Source: JAGPUQ01 sp050179115
GTDB lineage: Bacteria; Pseudomonadota; Gammaproteobacteria; Pseudomonadales; Porticoccaceae
DNA length: 50,076 nucleotides
Direction of reading: 5' to 3'
Assembly (NCBI GenBank): GCA_050179115.1
Contig: JBFXFL010000018.1
Coordinates: 1-50,076 of the forward strand
Part shown: positions 15,124-22,839 of the stretch, in pieces
How positions within the stretch are numbered: position 1 is the first letter of the stretch
Layout of the letters: every line of letters starts with the position of its first letter
Notes under the pieces: model-generated
Database searches by the model: none
What the model saw: the letters and a program-made list of their open reading frames with translations, nothing else
What the model was told of the DNA's origin: nothing
Translations under genes and position numbers: made by a program

Positions 15124-16692
15124 ATGAATACCACCACTCCCAAACTCTGGACCAGCGGCGACTGGAACGCCTTTTTCGGCTTTGGCACCAACATCCTGGT
15201 CAACGTGCTCACGCTGACCGCGCTGCTGCGCTATGTGCTCAAACTCCCGGATGCCATCGTGTTCGGTCGCATCCTGCCGGCGGTCGGGCTGATGCTGTTC
15301 CTGTCCACGATCTACTACGCCTGGCTGGCCTATAAATTGGCGAAGAAGGAAGGCCGCGACACGGTCTGCGCGCTGCCCTCAGGCATCTCGGTGCCGCACA
15401 TGTTCGTGGTGGTGTTCGTGATCATGCTGCCGATTGCGGCCCAGACCGGCGATCCCATCAAGGGCTGGGAGGCGGGCCTGACCTGGGTGTTCGTGCAGAG
15501 CTTTGTGCTGATGGCGGGCGGCTTCATCGCGCCCTACGTCAAGAAGATCACGCCCCGGGCGGCGCTGCTGGGCGCACTGGCCGGCGTTTCCATCGCCTTC
15601 ATTTCGCTCAAGCCCGCGCTCGACATGTACATGGACCCGGTGATCGGCGTGGTGTGCTTCGCCATCCTGCTGGCCAGCTGGTTCGGCGGCGTGCGCTACT
15701 GGCGCGGCATTCCCGCCGGGTTGGTGGCCATCGCGGTGGGTTCGCTGATCGCCTGGGGTGGGCTCGCCTTCGGCTTCAATTTCGGTGGCATGAGCCTCGA
15801 CAAACTCGGCGCCTCGTTCGCGGGCTTTGGCTTCTCGGTGCCGCTGCCGGCATTCGGACATGTGTTCGGCGGTTTCGAATATCTGGCCGTGATCCTGGTC
15901 ACGGCCATTCCCTTCGGTATCTACGACCTGGTCGAGGCCATGGACAACGTGGAAAGCGCCGAGGCCGGTGGCGACCGTTTCCCCACCACGCGCGTACTGA
16001 CCGCCGACGGCGTGGTCAGCCTGATCGGCTGTCTGCTCGGCAACCCCTTCATCAACGCGGTCTACATCGGCCATCCGGGCTGGAAGGCCATCGGCGGGCG
16101 CATCGGCTACTCCGCCGCCACCGGCGTGATGGTGCTGGTGCTGTCCTGGTTCGGGATTGTGGCGGTACTGATGGCGCTGATTCCGGTAGTCGCGATCTCG
16201 CCCATCCTGCTCTATATCGGCATGCTGATCGGCGCCCAGGCCTTTCAGGAAACGCCCAAGAGCCACGCGCCCGCCATCATGCTGGCACTGGTACCCCAGG
16301 TGGCGGCCTGGGGCAAGCTGATGATCGACAACTCGCTCGCTGCCGCCGGTACCAACGCCGCTGCAGTGGGCCTGGACAAGCTCGCCGGCACTGGCGTGCT
16401 GTACCACGGTCTCCAGGTTCTGGGTGGCGGGGCGATTCTTGGCAGCCTGATCCTGGCGGGGATGACCGCCTGCATCATCGACCGCACCTTCGGCAAGGCC
16501 GCCGGGTTCGCGGCGGTGGGCGGCGTGCTGACCTTCTTCGGTTTCATGCACGGCGAAGCCATCGGCATCGGCGAGAGCCCATCCGTGGCCCTGGCCTACC
16601 TGATCGTCGCCGCGGTGCTCTACGGCTGCGCCCGGCAGACCCTCGCCAAGCCGGTCGCAGTGCCTCATGCCCTGGCCGAGGCCACTGACTGA
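15124..16692 (+). CDS. NCS2-type (xanthine/uracil-like) permease
   Basis: A 522-residue inner-membrane transporter with about 12-14 hydrophobic segments. It starts WTSGDWNAFFGFGTNILVNVLTL and has ALPSGISVPHMFVV, AIPFGIYDLVEAMDNVESAEAGGDRFPTTRVLTADGVVS (the family's long acidic signature between helices), and NPFINAVYIGHPGWKAIGGRIGYS. This is the NCS2/AzgA-like nucleobase family, usually proton symporters. The ATG at 15124 has GAGG nine bases upstream. Placed between two ureido-amide hydrolase genes and next to a Tsx porin, it probably imports biuret, triuret or a related uncharged amide (inference). Confidence 0.85.
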   Translation: MNTTTPKLWTSGDWNAFFGFGTNILVNVLTLTALLRYVLKLPDAIVFGRILPAVGLMLFLSTIYYAWLAYKLAKKEGRDTVCALPSGISVPHMFVVVFVIMLPIAAQTGDPIKGWEAGLTWVFVQSFVLMAGGFIAPYVKKITPRAALLGALAGVSIAFISLKPALDMYMDPVIGVVCFAILLASWFGGVRYWRGIPAGLVAIAVGSLIAWGGLAFGFNFGGMSLDKLGASFAGFGFSVPLPAFGHVFGGFEYLAVILVTAIPFGIYDLVEAMDNVESAEAGGDRFPTTRVLTADGVVSLIGCLLGNPFINAVYIGHPGWKAIGGRIGYSAATGVMVLVLSWFGIVAVLMALIPVVAISPILLYIGMLIGAQAFQETPKSHAPAIMLALVPQVAAWGKLMIDNSLAAAGTNAAAVGLDKLAGTGVLYHGLQVLGGGAILGSLILAGMTACIIDRTFGKAAGFAAVGGVLTFFGFMHGEAIGIGESPSVALAYLIVAAVLYGCARQTLAKPVAVPHALAEATD

Positions 16693-16700
16693 GACCGGGC

Positions 16701-16876
16701 CAACATCCATCACGGACCAACATCCCCCACGGGCGAACATTCCCACGGGCNNNNNNNNNNNNNNNNNNNNNNNNNNNNNNNNNNNNNNNNNNNNNNNNNN
16801 NNNNNNNNNNNNNNNNNNNNNNNNNNNNNNNNNNNNNNNNNNNNNNNNNNCCCACGGGCGAACATTCCCACGGGCC
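16701..16876. repeat. Imperfect 16-17-base tandem repeat broken by a 100-N gap
   Basis: On the left, units aacatccatcacggacc, aacatcccccacgggcg and aacattcccacgggc run into an N run at 16751-16850; on the right the same unit resumes. The last 25 bases before the gap (16726-16750) are identical to the first 25 after it (16851-16875). The gap is therefore an unresolved minisatellite whose true copy number is unknown. It lies between the permease stop and the porin gene, and the remaining bases of this intergenic stretch hold only the AGGAG ribosome site for the porin. Confidence 0.8.
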
Positions 16877-16958
16877 AACGACTGGAACTGATCGAGCTTC
16901 ACCGCCGCCATTTGCATACATCGTCGTATTCAAATCGGCTCAACCCAGGAGTCCTGCC

Positions 16959-17801
16959 ATGAACACAGCACATCAAGTCAGCATTGCTCAGACGCGCCAG
17001 CGCGGATCGCGCAACCTCGTCCACGCCCTGGCGTTGGCGGCGATCGGCGCCATGCTGCCGGCCGCCGCCAACGCCGGTTCGGCGCTGTTCGCGACCACCA
17101 ACATCCAGTACCTGCACGGGGCCAATTACGCCGACTTCAATCCCAATGGCGGGTTCAGCCACGACGACGAGTCCAGCATCGTCACCATAGAACACTTCAA
17201 TGTGTGGAAGTACGGCGACAACTTCATCTTCGTCGACATCACCAACCCGGACGGGGAGGGCGACGCCTTCGGCACCACCACCGAGGCCGACGGGAGCTTC
17301 TATGCAGAAATCTCGCCGCGGCTGTCGATCGGCAAGATGTTCTTCGACAAGGAGCTGTCGTCTGGCATCGTCAAGGACCTGCTGTTCACCTCCACGCTCG
17401 AAATCCCCGAGTCGCCGGTCGAGCAGACCTGGCTGTACGGCCTGGCGGTGGATCTGAACCTGCCCAAGTTCCAGTTCTTCCAGGTCAACTGGTACATCCG
17501 TGACAACCAGGCCTCGGGCATCGACACCGGCCAGCAGGTGACGCTGGCCTGGGCGCTGCCGTTCAAGCTTGGCCCGGTGCCGCTGGTATTCGAGGGCTTC
17601 TTCGACTACGCCTGGGGCGAGGATCCGCTGCAGGACAACATCATCACCGCCCCGCGCCTGCTGGTGGATGTGGGTGACCTTATGGGGGTCGGTGCCGGTA
17701 AGCTGCAAGCCGGCGTCGAGTACCAGATCTGGCGCAACAAGTTCGGCATCGATGACATGGACGAGGACGTGGCCCAGGCGATGGTGAAGTGGATCTGGTG
17801 A
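16959..17801 (+). CDS. Tsx-like outer-membrane channel
   Basis: A 280-residue outer-membrane beta-barrel of the nucleoside-specific channel (Tsx) family. A signal peptide (NLVHALALAAIGAMLPAAANA, cleavage near residue 39-40) precedes alternating strands such as HDDESSIVTIEHFNVWKYGDNFIFVDI, and the chain ends in an aromatic residue (MVKWIW), as barrels require for insertion. AGGAGTCCTGCC precedes the ATG. Its stop is 2 bases before atzF, so the two are co-translated. Tsx-type channels pass small polar heterocycles; here the likely cargo is biuret or a related amide (inference). Confidence 0.85.
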   Translation: MNTAHQVSIAQTRQRGSRNLVHALALAAIGAMLPAAANAGSALFATTNIQYLHGANYADFNPNGGFSHDDESSIVTIEHFNVWKYGDNFIFVDITNPDGEGDAFGTTTEADGSFYAEISPRLSIGKMFFDKELSSGIVKDLLFTSTLEIPESPVEQTWLYGLAVDLNLPKFQFFQVNWYIRDNQASGIDTGQQVTLAWALPFKLGPVPLVFEGFFDYAWGEDPLQDNIITAPRLLVDVGDLMGVGAGKLQAGVEYQIWRNKFGIDDMDEDVAQAMVKWIW

Positions 17802-17803
17802 CG

Positions 17804-19609
17804 ATGAGTCCGGCCACTCCCACGGGTGCCCCGCCCCTGCCCGACCTGCACAGGCTGCGGCGGGCGCTGGCAGACGGCCTGACGGCACAGGCGGTAATCG
17901 AGCAGGTCATCGCCCGGCGCCGGGCGGTGGCCGCCGATGGCATCTGGATAACACAAGTGCCCGACGCGGCGCTGCGGGAGCGGGCCAGACAACTCGATGC
18001 CGGCCCGCGCGGGCCGCTGTTCGGCGTTCCGTTCGCGGTCAAGGACAATATCGACGTGGCCGGCCTGCCGACCACCGCCGCCTGCCCGGCCTTCGCTTAC
18101 AGTCCGGAGACGACTGCGCCGGCAGTGCAGAAGTTGCTGGACGCCGGCGCCATCCTGGTAGGCAAGACCAACCTCGACCAGTTTGCCACCGGCCTGACCG
18201 GCACCCGCACGCCATACGGCGCGCCGGCCAACGCCTTCGATGCCGACTATATCTGCGGCGGCTCCAGCTCCGGCTCCGCGCTGGCGGTAACCCACGGTCT
18301 GGTCAGCTTTGCGCTGGGCACCGACACCGCCGGCTCCGGCCGCGTGCCGGCGGCACTCGGCAACCTGATCGGGCTCAAACCCAGCCGCGGCCTGGTGAGC
18401 ACGCGCGGCGTGCTGCCGGCGTGCCGCTCGCTGGACTGCGTGTCCGTGTTCGCCCTGACCTGCGGGGATGCGCACGCGGTACTGGAGGTGATCGCCGGTG
18501 TCGATACCGAAGACCCGTTTTCACGGGTCTTCCCGCCCGCCGCCACGACAACCGGACCGCGATTCCGTTTCGGCATCCCCCAGCCCGCACAACGGCAATT
18601 CTTTGCCGACAGCGAGAGTCTCGCGGCCTTCGAGCAAGCGATCGACACTCTGGTTGCGCTCGGCGGCGATCCCGTGGAAGTGGACTATGCGCCATTTCAC
18701 GAAGCCGCCCGCCTGCTCTACGAGGGGCCATGGCTGGCCGAGCGGCGCTTGGCGCTGGGGGATTTTCTGGACCGCGGGCCCGACGCTGTGCTGCCGGTGG
18801 TCCGCGAGATAATCCTGGGCGCCGACCGCTTCACCGCTGCCGACCTGTTCGCCGCCGAATATCGACTGCTCGCACTCAGCCAGATGCTGCGGGCACAGTG
18901 GCAGGAGATTGATCTGCTCGTCACTCCCACTATCCCCACCCCCTACACGCGCGCGGCGGTGCTGGCCGATCCGCTGACCCTGAATGACCGGCTCGGCTAC
19001 TACACCAATCATGTGAATCTGCTGGACCTGTGCGCGGTGGCGGTCCCTGCCGGTTTCCTTCCCTCAGGCCTGCCGTTCGGCGTAACCCTGCAGGCGCCTG
19101 CCGGGAGGGACCGCGCCCTGCTGGTACGGGCGGACCGGCTGCACCGGGCCATCAATGCAACGCTCGGTGCCACCGGCCTGCCACTCGCCGACACAGCGCC
19201 CATGCCTGAGGCCGTCGCGAACCCTGGCGTCCTCGCACTCGCAGTCTGCGGCGGTCACATGCAGGGCCTCCCGCTGAATCACGAGCTGACCGACCGCGGC
19301 GCCCGCCTGGTGGAGCGCACCCAGACCGCGCCGGCCTACCGGCTCTACGCACTGGCCGGCTTCAGCCCGCCGCGCCCGGGTCTGTTGCGCAATTCGGCTG
19401 GGGCGAGCATCGAGGTCGAGGTCTGGACGCTGCCGCTCGCCAACGTGGGTACCTTCCTCGCGGGCGTCCCGGCACCGCTCGTCATCGGCAGCGTGGAACT
19501 GGCCGACGGCAGTCGGGTGAAAGGCTTTCTGTGCGAAGGCCACGCGATCGCCGGCGCTCAAGACATCACCGCACTGGGCGGCTGGCGGGCCTGGCTTGCG
19601 AGCGCCTGA
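17804..19609 (+). CDS. atzF: Allophanate hydrolase
   Basis: Allophanate hydrolase splits allophanate to ammonia and CO2. This stand-alone 601-residue form has an amidase-signature domain (about 60-440) with Lys80 in FAVKDNID, cis-Ser154 in GGSSSGSA and nucleophile Ser178 in GTDTAGSGRVPA, evenly offset from the published AtzF triad. The C-terminal domain (about 465-601) with NHELTDRGA, LYALAGFSPPRPGLLR and FLAGVPAPLVIGSVEL is the AtzF-type extension. Length fits AtzF rather than the urea-amidolyase fusion; no urea carboxylase gene is present. The ATG at 17804 was chosen over a GTG at 17789 that would overlap the porin gene. Confidence 0.95.
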   Translation: MSPATPTGAPPLPDLHRLRRALADGLTAQAVIEQVIARRRAVAADGIWITQVPDAALRERARQLDAGPRGPLFGVPFAVKDNIDVAGLPTTAACPAFAYSPETTAPAVQKLLDAGAILVGKTNLDQFATGLTGTRTPYGAPANAFDADYICGGSSSGSALAVTHGLVSFALGTDTAGSGRVPAALGNLIGLKPSRGLVSTRGVLPACRSLDCVSVFALTCGDAHAVLEVIAGVDTEDPFSRVFPPAATTTGPRFRFGIPQPAQRQFFADSESLAAFEQAIDTLVALGGDPVEVDYAPFHEAARLLYEGPWLAERRLALGDFLDRGPDAVLPVVREIILGADRFTAADLFAAEYRLLALSQMLRAQWQEIDLLVTPTIPTPYTRAAVLADPLTLNDRLGYYTNHVNLLDLCAVAVPAGFLPSGLPFGVTLQAPAGRDRALLVRADRLHRAINATLGATGLPLADTAPMPEAVANPGVLALAVCGGHMQGLPLNHELTDRGARLVERTQTAPAYRLYALAGFSPPRPGLLRNSAGASIEVEVWTLPLANVGTFLAGVPAPLVIGSVELADGSRVKGFLCEGHAIAGAQDITALGGWRAWLASA

Positions 19610-19686
19610 ACTCGTTGCACGAAACTTGCTTGACCATCGGCAACACGCCACGAAACGGCATTTCATCCCCCTTGAGAGTCGATACG

Positions 19687-20373
19687 ATGTCCGCACGCTA
19701 CCTGGATGCCGATCCCTATCCCTGGCCCTTCGACGGCGACCTGCGCCCGGCCAACACGGCACTGATCATCATCGACATGCAGACGGATTTCTGCGGCCCG
19801 GGCGGCTATGTCGACACCATGGGCTACGACATCTCGCTCACCCGCGCACCCATCGAACCCCTCAGCAAAGTACTGGCGGCTTTCCGGGCCGGCGGCTTTC
19901 ATGTCTTCCATACCCGCGAGGGGCACCGGCCCGATCTGGCCGACCTGCCAGCCAACAAGCGCTGGCGCTCGCGGCGCATCGGTGCCGGCATCGGTGACCC
20001 CGGTCCCTGCGGCAGGATTCTGGTGCGCGGCGAGCCGGGCTGGGAAATCATCCCGGAACTGAGCCCTCTGCCCGGCGAGCCGGTCATCGATAAACCCGGC
20101 AAGGGCTCGTTCTGCGCCACGGATCTGGAACTGCTGCTGCATACGCGCGGCATCCGCAACCTGGTGCTGACCGGCATCACCACCGACGTGTGTGTACATA
20201 CCACGATGCGCGAGGCGAACGACCGTGGTTTCGAATGCCTGCTGCTGGCAGACTGCTGCGGGGCGACCGATCACGACAATCACCTGGCGGCACTGAACAT
20301 GATCAAGATGCAAGGCGGGGTGTTCGGAGCAGTGGCCGATTCGTCCGCACTGCTCGCCGGCCTGCGCGGATGA
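19687..20373 (+). CDS. biuH: Biuret hydrolase
   Basis: BiuH hydrolyses biuret to allophanate and ammonia. This 228-residue isochorismatase-like enzyme carries the start ADPYPWPFDG, the catalytic Asp30 in IIDMQTDF, Lys136 in DKPGKG and Cys169 in TTDVCVH. These three residues are displaced by a constant six positions from the reported Rhizobium leguminosarum triad (Asp36, Lys142, Cys175). Other family blocks are GYVDTMGYD, HTREGHRPDLADLPANKRWR, IGDPGPCGRIL and DCCGATDHDNHLAA. It follows atzF by 77 bases and shares its stop with the start of the cupin gene. Specificity is from recall of the family, not from a search. Confidence 0.88.
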   Translation: MSARYLDADPYPWPFDGDLRPANTALIIIDMQTDFCGPGGYVDTMGYDISLTRAPIEPLSKVLAAFRAGGFHVFHTREGHRPDLADLPANKRWRSRRIGAGIGDPGPCGRILVRGEPGWEIIPELSPLPGEPVIDKPGKGSFCATDLELLLHTRGIRNLVLTGITTDVCVHTTMREANDRGFECLLLADCCGATDHDNHLAALNMIKMQGGVFGAVADSSALLAGLRG

Positions 20374-20732
20374 CGGGGCTTTCGCACGCATTCGCCGAGC
20401 TGCTGCAACGCGCCGCGGACCCCGACCGCCTGCATTGGGAGTCGCTCCGTCCCGGGGTCGAATTTCACGCGCTCTACGGTCGACCCGGCCAGGGCCCGTC
20501 GGCCGCGCTGCTGCGCTATGCGCCCGGCGCCTCGGTGCCGGAACATCGGCACAGCGACTACGAGCATATTCTGGTACTGCACGGCTCCCAGCGCGACGGC
20601 AACGGGCACTATTCCGCCGGTACGCTGCTGGTCAGCCCGCCCGGCAGCCAACACGCCGTGACCAGCGAGGCCGGCTGCCTGGTGCTGGCAATCTGGTCCG
20701 GGCCGCTCGACTTCGAGATCAACACCGACTAA
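20370..20732 (+). CDS. Cupin-domain protein (ChrR-like)
   Basis: A 120-residue single-domain cupin. The ATG overlaps the biuH stop (ATGA). The first cupin motif appears as PGASVPEHRHSDYEHILVLHG with two His and a Glu as metal ligands; the second as GTLLVSPPGSQHAV with one His. The pattern resembles anti-sigma factor ChrR-type cupins without the zinc-finger half. Translational coupling ties it to biuret metabolism, but no reaction is known; it may be an accessory sensor or an enzyme on a side product. Confidence 0.8.
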   Translation: MTGLSHAFAELLQRAADPDRLHWESLRPGVEFHALYGRPGQGPSAALLRYAPGASVPEHRHSDYEHILVLHGSQRDGNGHYSAGTLLVSPPGSQHAVTSEAGCLVLAIWSGPLDFEINTD

Positions 20733-20957
20733 CTCTCCCCCGGCAGGGCGTTCACACCCAGGCTGCCGCCATTCCCCCGACCGTAATTTTCTACCACAAG
20801 CCCGTAGCCCGGGGCCGAGCCCGGATTTGCGGCGACGGATTGATCTTCCCAGCGCTGATCGTCGGGTCTATGCTGAACCGCAACCAGTTTTGCTTTCCTT
20901 CCCAGCTTTACCTTGTCAGAACAACAATCGGGCCAAAACTACAATCGGGGGTCAACC

Positions 20958-22688
20958 ATGTTGGACTATGTGATCAAGGGCGGAACCATCGTCGACGGCA
21001 CCGGCGCCGCACGCTACCAGGGCGATGTCGGCGTCAAGGACGGACGCATCGTGGCGGTCGGCAAGGTCGACGAGCCTGCGAAAGAAACCATCGACGCCAC
21101 CGGTCTGGTGGTGTCGCCGGGGTTTGTCGATATCCACACCCATTACGACGCCCAGATATTCTGGGATCCGGCGCTGAGCCCGTCCTGCTACCACGGCGTC
21201 ACCAGCGTGTTCGCCGGCAACTGCGGCTTCTCGGTCGCACCCCTCACCGCCGACGGCAGCGACTATCTGATGAAGATGCTGGCGCGCGTCGAGGGTATGC
21301 CGCTCGCCAGCCTGCGGGATGGCGTGCCCTGGAACTGGACCTCGTTCGGGAGCTATCTCGATCGCGTCGAGGAGCGGCAACCCGCGGTGAACGTCGGTTT
21401 TCTCGTTGGTCACTCGGCGCTGCGGCGCGCGGTGATGGGCGAGGCGGCGGTGGATCAGGCCGCCAGCCCGAGTCAGCTCGAAGCCATGCAAAAACTGCTG
21501 CATCAGTCGCTCGCCGAAGGCGGCATGGGCTTTTCGTCGTCCCAGGCGCCGACCCACAACGACGGCGCCGGCCACCCGGTGCCCTCCCGCGCCGCGACCA
21601 GCCAGGAGTTGATCGAGCTGAGCCGCTGCCTGCGCGATCACCCCGGCACCCTGCTCGAATTCATTCCGACGGTCGGGCCGTTCGAAGAACGGCACATGCA
21701 GTTGATGACGGACATGTCGCTGGCGGCGCAGCGTTCGCTGAACTGGAACGTGCTGATCGTCAATACCGGCGCGCGCGCCATTTACGAGAGCCAGATCAAG
21801 GCGGCGGACTACGCCGCCGAGCGCGGCGCCACCATCCGGGCGCTGACCTTTGCACAGCCGGTCTCGCTGCGCCTCAACCTGCTGAGCGGTTTCGGGCTCG
21901 ACGCCCTCCCGGGCTGGGCCGCCGTACTCGGCCTGCCGCTGGCCGCGCGGATGGCAGCGCTGGCCGATCCCGCCACCCGCGCGCGCCTCATCGAAAACGC
22001 CGCGCACCCCGACGTCCCGGTGCTGCTGCGGGCCATGGGCAATTTCAGCGCAATGACCATCGAACAAACGTTTTCGCCCGCCACCAAGGCCTATCAGGGC
22101 CGCGGGCTGGCGGAAGTGGCGGCGGAACGCAAGCAAAGTCCTGCCGATGCGTTTTTCGATATCGCGCTGGCCGATGAACTGAAGACCTGCTTCTTGCCGC
22201 GCCTCGGCGGCGACGACGACGAGAGCTGGGCGCTGCGCGGCGCGGTGTGGAAGGATCCCCGCACCCTGGTGGGCGCGTCCGATGCCGGTGCTCATCTGGA
22301 CATGATAGACACCTTCGCCTTCAGCACTACCGTGCTCGGCGAGGGCGTGCGCAAGCGCAACCTGATGACCCTGGAAGAAGGGGTGCACCAGATCACCGAC
22401 CTGCCCGCCCGTTTCATGGGGCTCAAGGAACGGGGCCGCATTGCGGTCGGCTGGCACGCCGATCTGGTGGTGTTCGATGCCGACCGCATCCGCAAGGGGC
22501 CGATCCACATGCGCTTCGACCTGCCCGGCGACGCGGGACGCCTCTACTGCGAAGCCGAAGGCATCTCCCAGGTTCTGGTCAACGGCAAGGTGATCGTCCG
22601 CAACAACCAGCTCACCGGCAACCGGCCCGGCACCGTGCTGCGTTCCGGCCGCGACACCGAGACCGTGCCGATCCCCGCCGCGGGCTGA
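20958..22688 (+). CDS. D-aminoacylase-type amidohydrolase (amidohydrolase_3)
   Basis: A 576-residue metal-dependent amidohydrolase of the N-acyl-D-amino-acid deacylase group. The N-terminal beta sandwich starts LDYVIKGGTIVDGTGA; the metal-binding motif is SPGFVDIHTHYD (His-x-His); FAGNCGF holds the conserved Cys ligand of this group; GASDAGAHLDMIDTF gives the late catalytic Asp; and HADLVVFDADRIRKGP closes the sandwich. It starts at 20958, where GGGGG precedes the ATG. A 225-base gap separates it from the cupin, so it may have its own promoter. A role in the biuret set is possible but not shown; the natural amide is unknown. Confidence 0.85.
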   Translation: MLDYVIKGGTIVDGTGAARYQGDVGVKDGRIVAVGKVDEPAKETIDATGLVVSPGFVDIHTHYDAQIFWDPALSPSCYHGVTSVFAGNCGFSVAPLTADGSDYLMKMLARVEGMPLASLRDGVPWNWTSFGSYLDRVEERQPAVNVGFLVGHSALRRAVMGEAAVDQAASPSQLEAMQKLLHQSLAEGGMGFSSSQAPTHNDGAGHPVPSRAATSQELIELSRCLRDHPGTLLEFIPTVGPFEERHMQLMTDMSLAAQRSLNWNVLIVNTGARAIYESQIKAADYAAERGATIRALTFAQPVSLRLNLLSGFGLDALPGWAAVLGLPLAARMAALADPATRARLIENAAHPDVPVLLRAMGNFSAMTIEQTFSPATKAYQGRGLAEVAAERKQSPADAFFDIALADELKTCFLPRLGGDDDESWALRGAVWKDPRTLVGASDAGAHLDMIDTFAFSTTVLGEGVRKRNLMTLEEGVHQITDLPARFMGLKERGRIAVGWHADLVVFDADRIRKGPIHMRFDLPGDAGRLYCEAEGISQVLVNGKVIVRNNQLTGNRPGTVLRSGRDTETVPIPAAG

Positions 22689-22700
22689 GCAACCCAGCCA

Positions 22701-22735
22701 CAAAGCCCCCGGTAACGGATTCGCCGGGGGCTTTG
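22701..22735 (+). terminator. Rho-independent terminator
   Basis: A 12-base-pair perfect stem (caaagcccccgg / ccgggggctttg) with an 11-base loop starts 12 bases after the stop of the amidohydrolase. The G+C-rich core with flanking CAAAG/CTTTG arms is the usual form in such genomes; the T tail is short. Confidence 0.8.
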
Positions 22736-22839
22736 TGATGGCAACGGATCCGCGCTCGGCTCCCGAATGCCATGCCGTGCAAAACCCGGCGTATATACTG
22801 TGACGGTTCGATGACACGCGGACCGCGCGCAGCGGCGAG

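Noticed and set aside
17804..19609. General amidase or Glu-tRNA amidotransferase subunit A
   Set aside because: The C-terminal AtzF-type domain and the biuH neighbour fit allophanate hydrolase better; no gatB or gatC is near.
13496..20732. Cyanuric acid (s-triazine) degradation operon
   Set aside because: No AtzD-like ring-opening enzyme or AtzE/AtzG is present; only biuret and allophanate steps are supported.
20804..20824. GTAG followed by a short palindrome, like a REP element
   Set aside because: Only one copy was noticed in the window and the stem is 5 base pairs; too weak to call.
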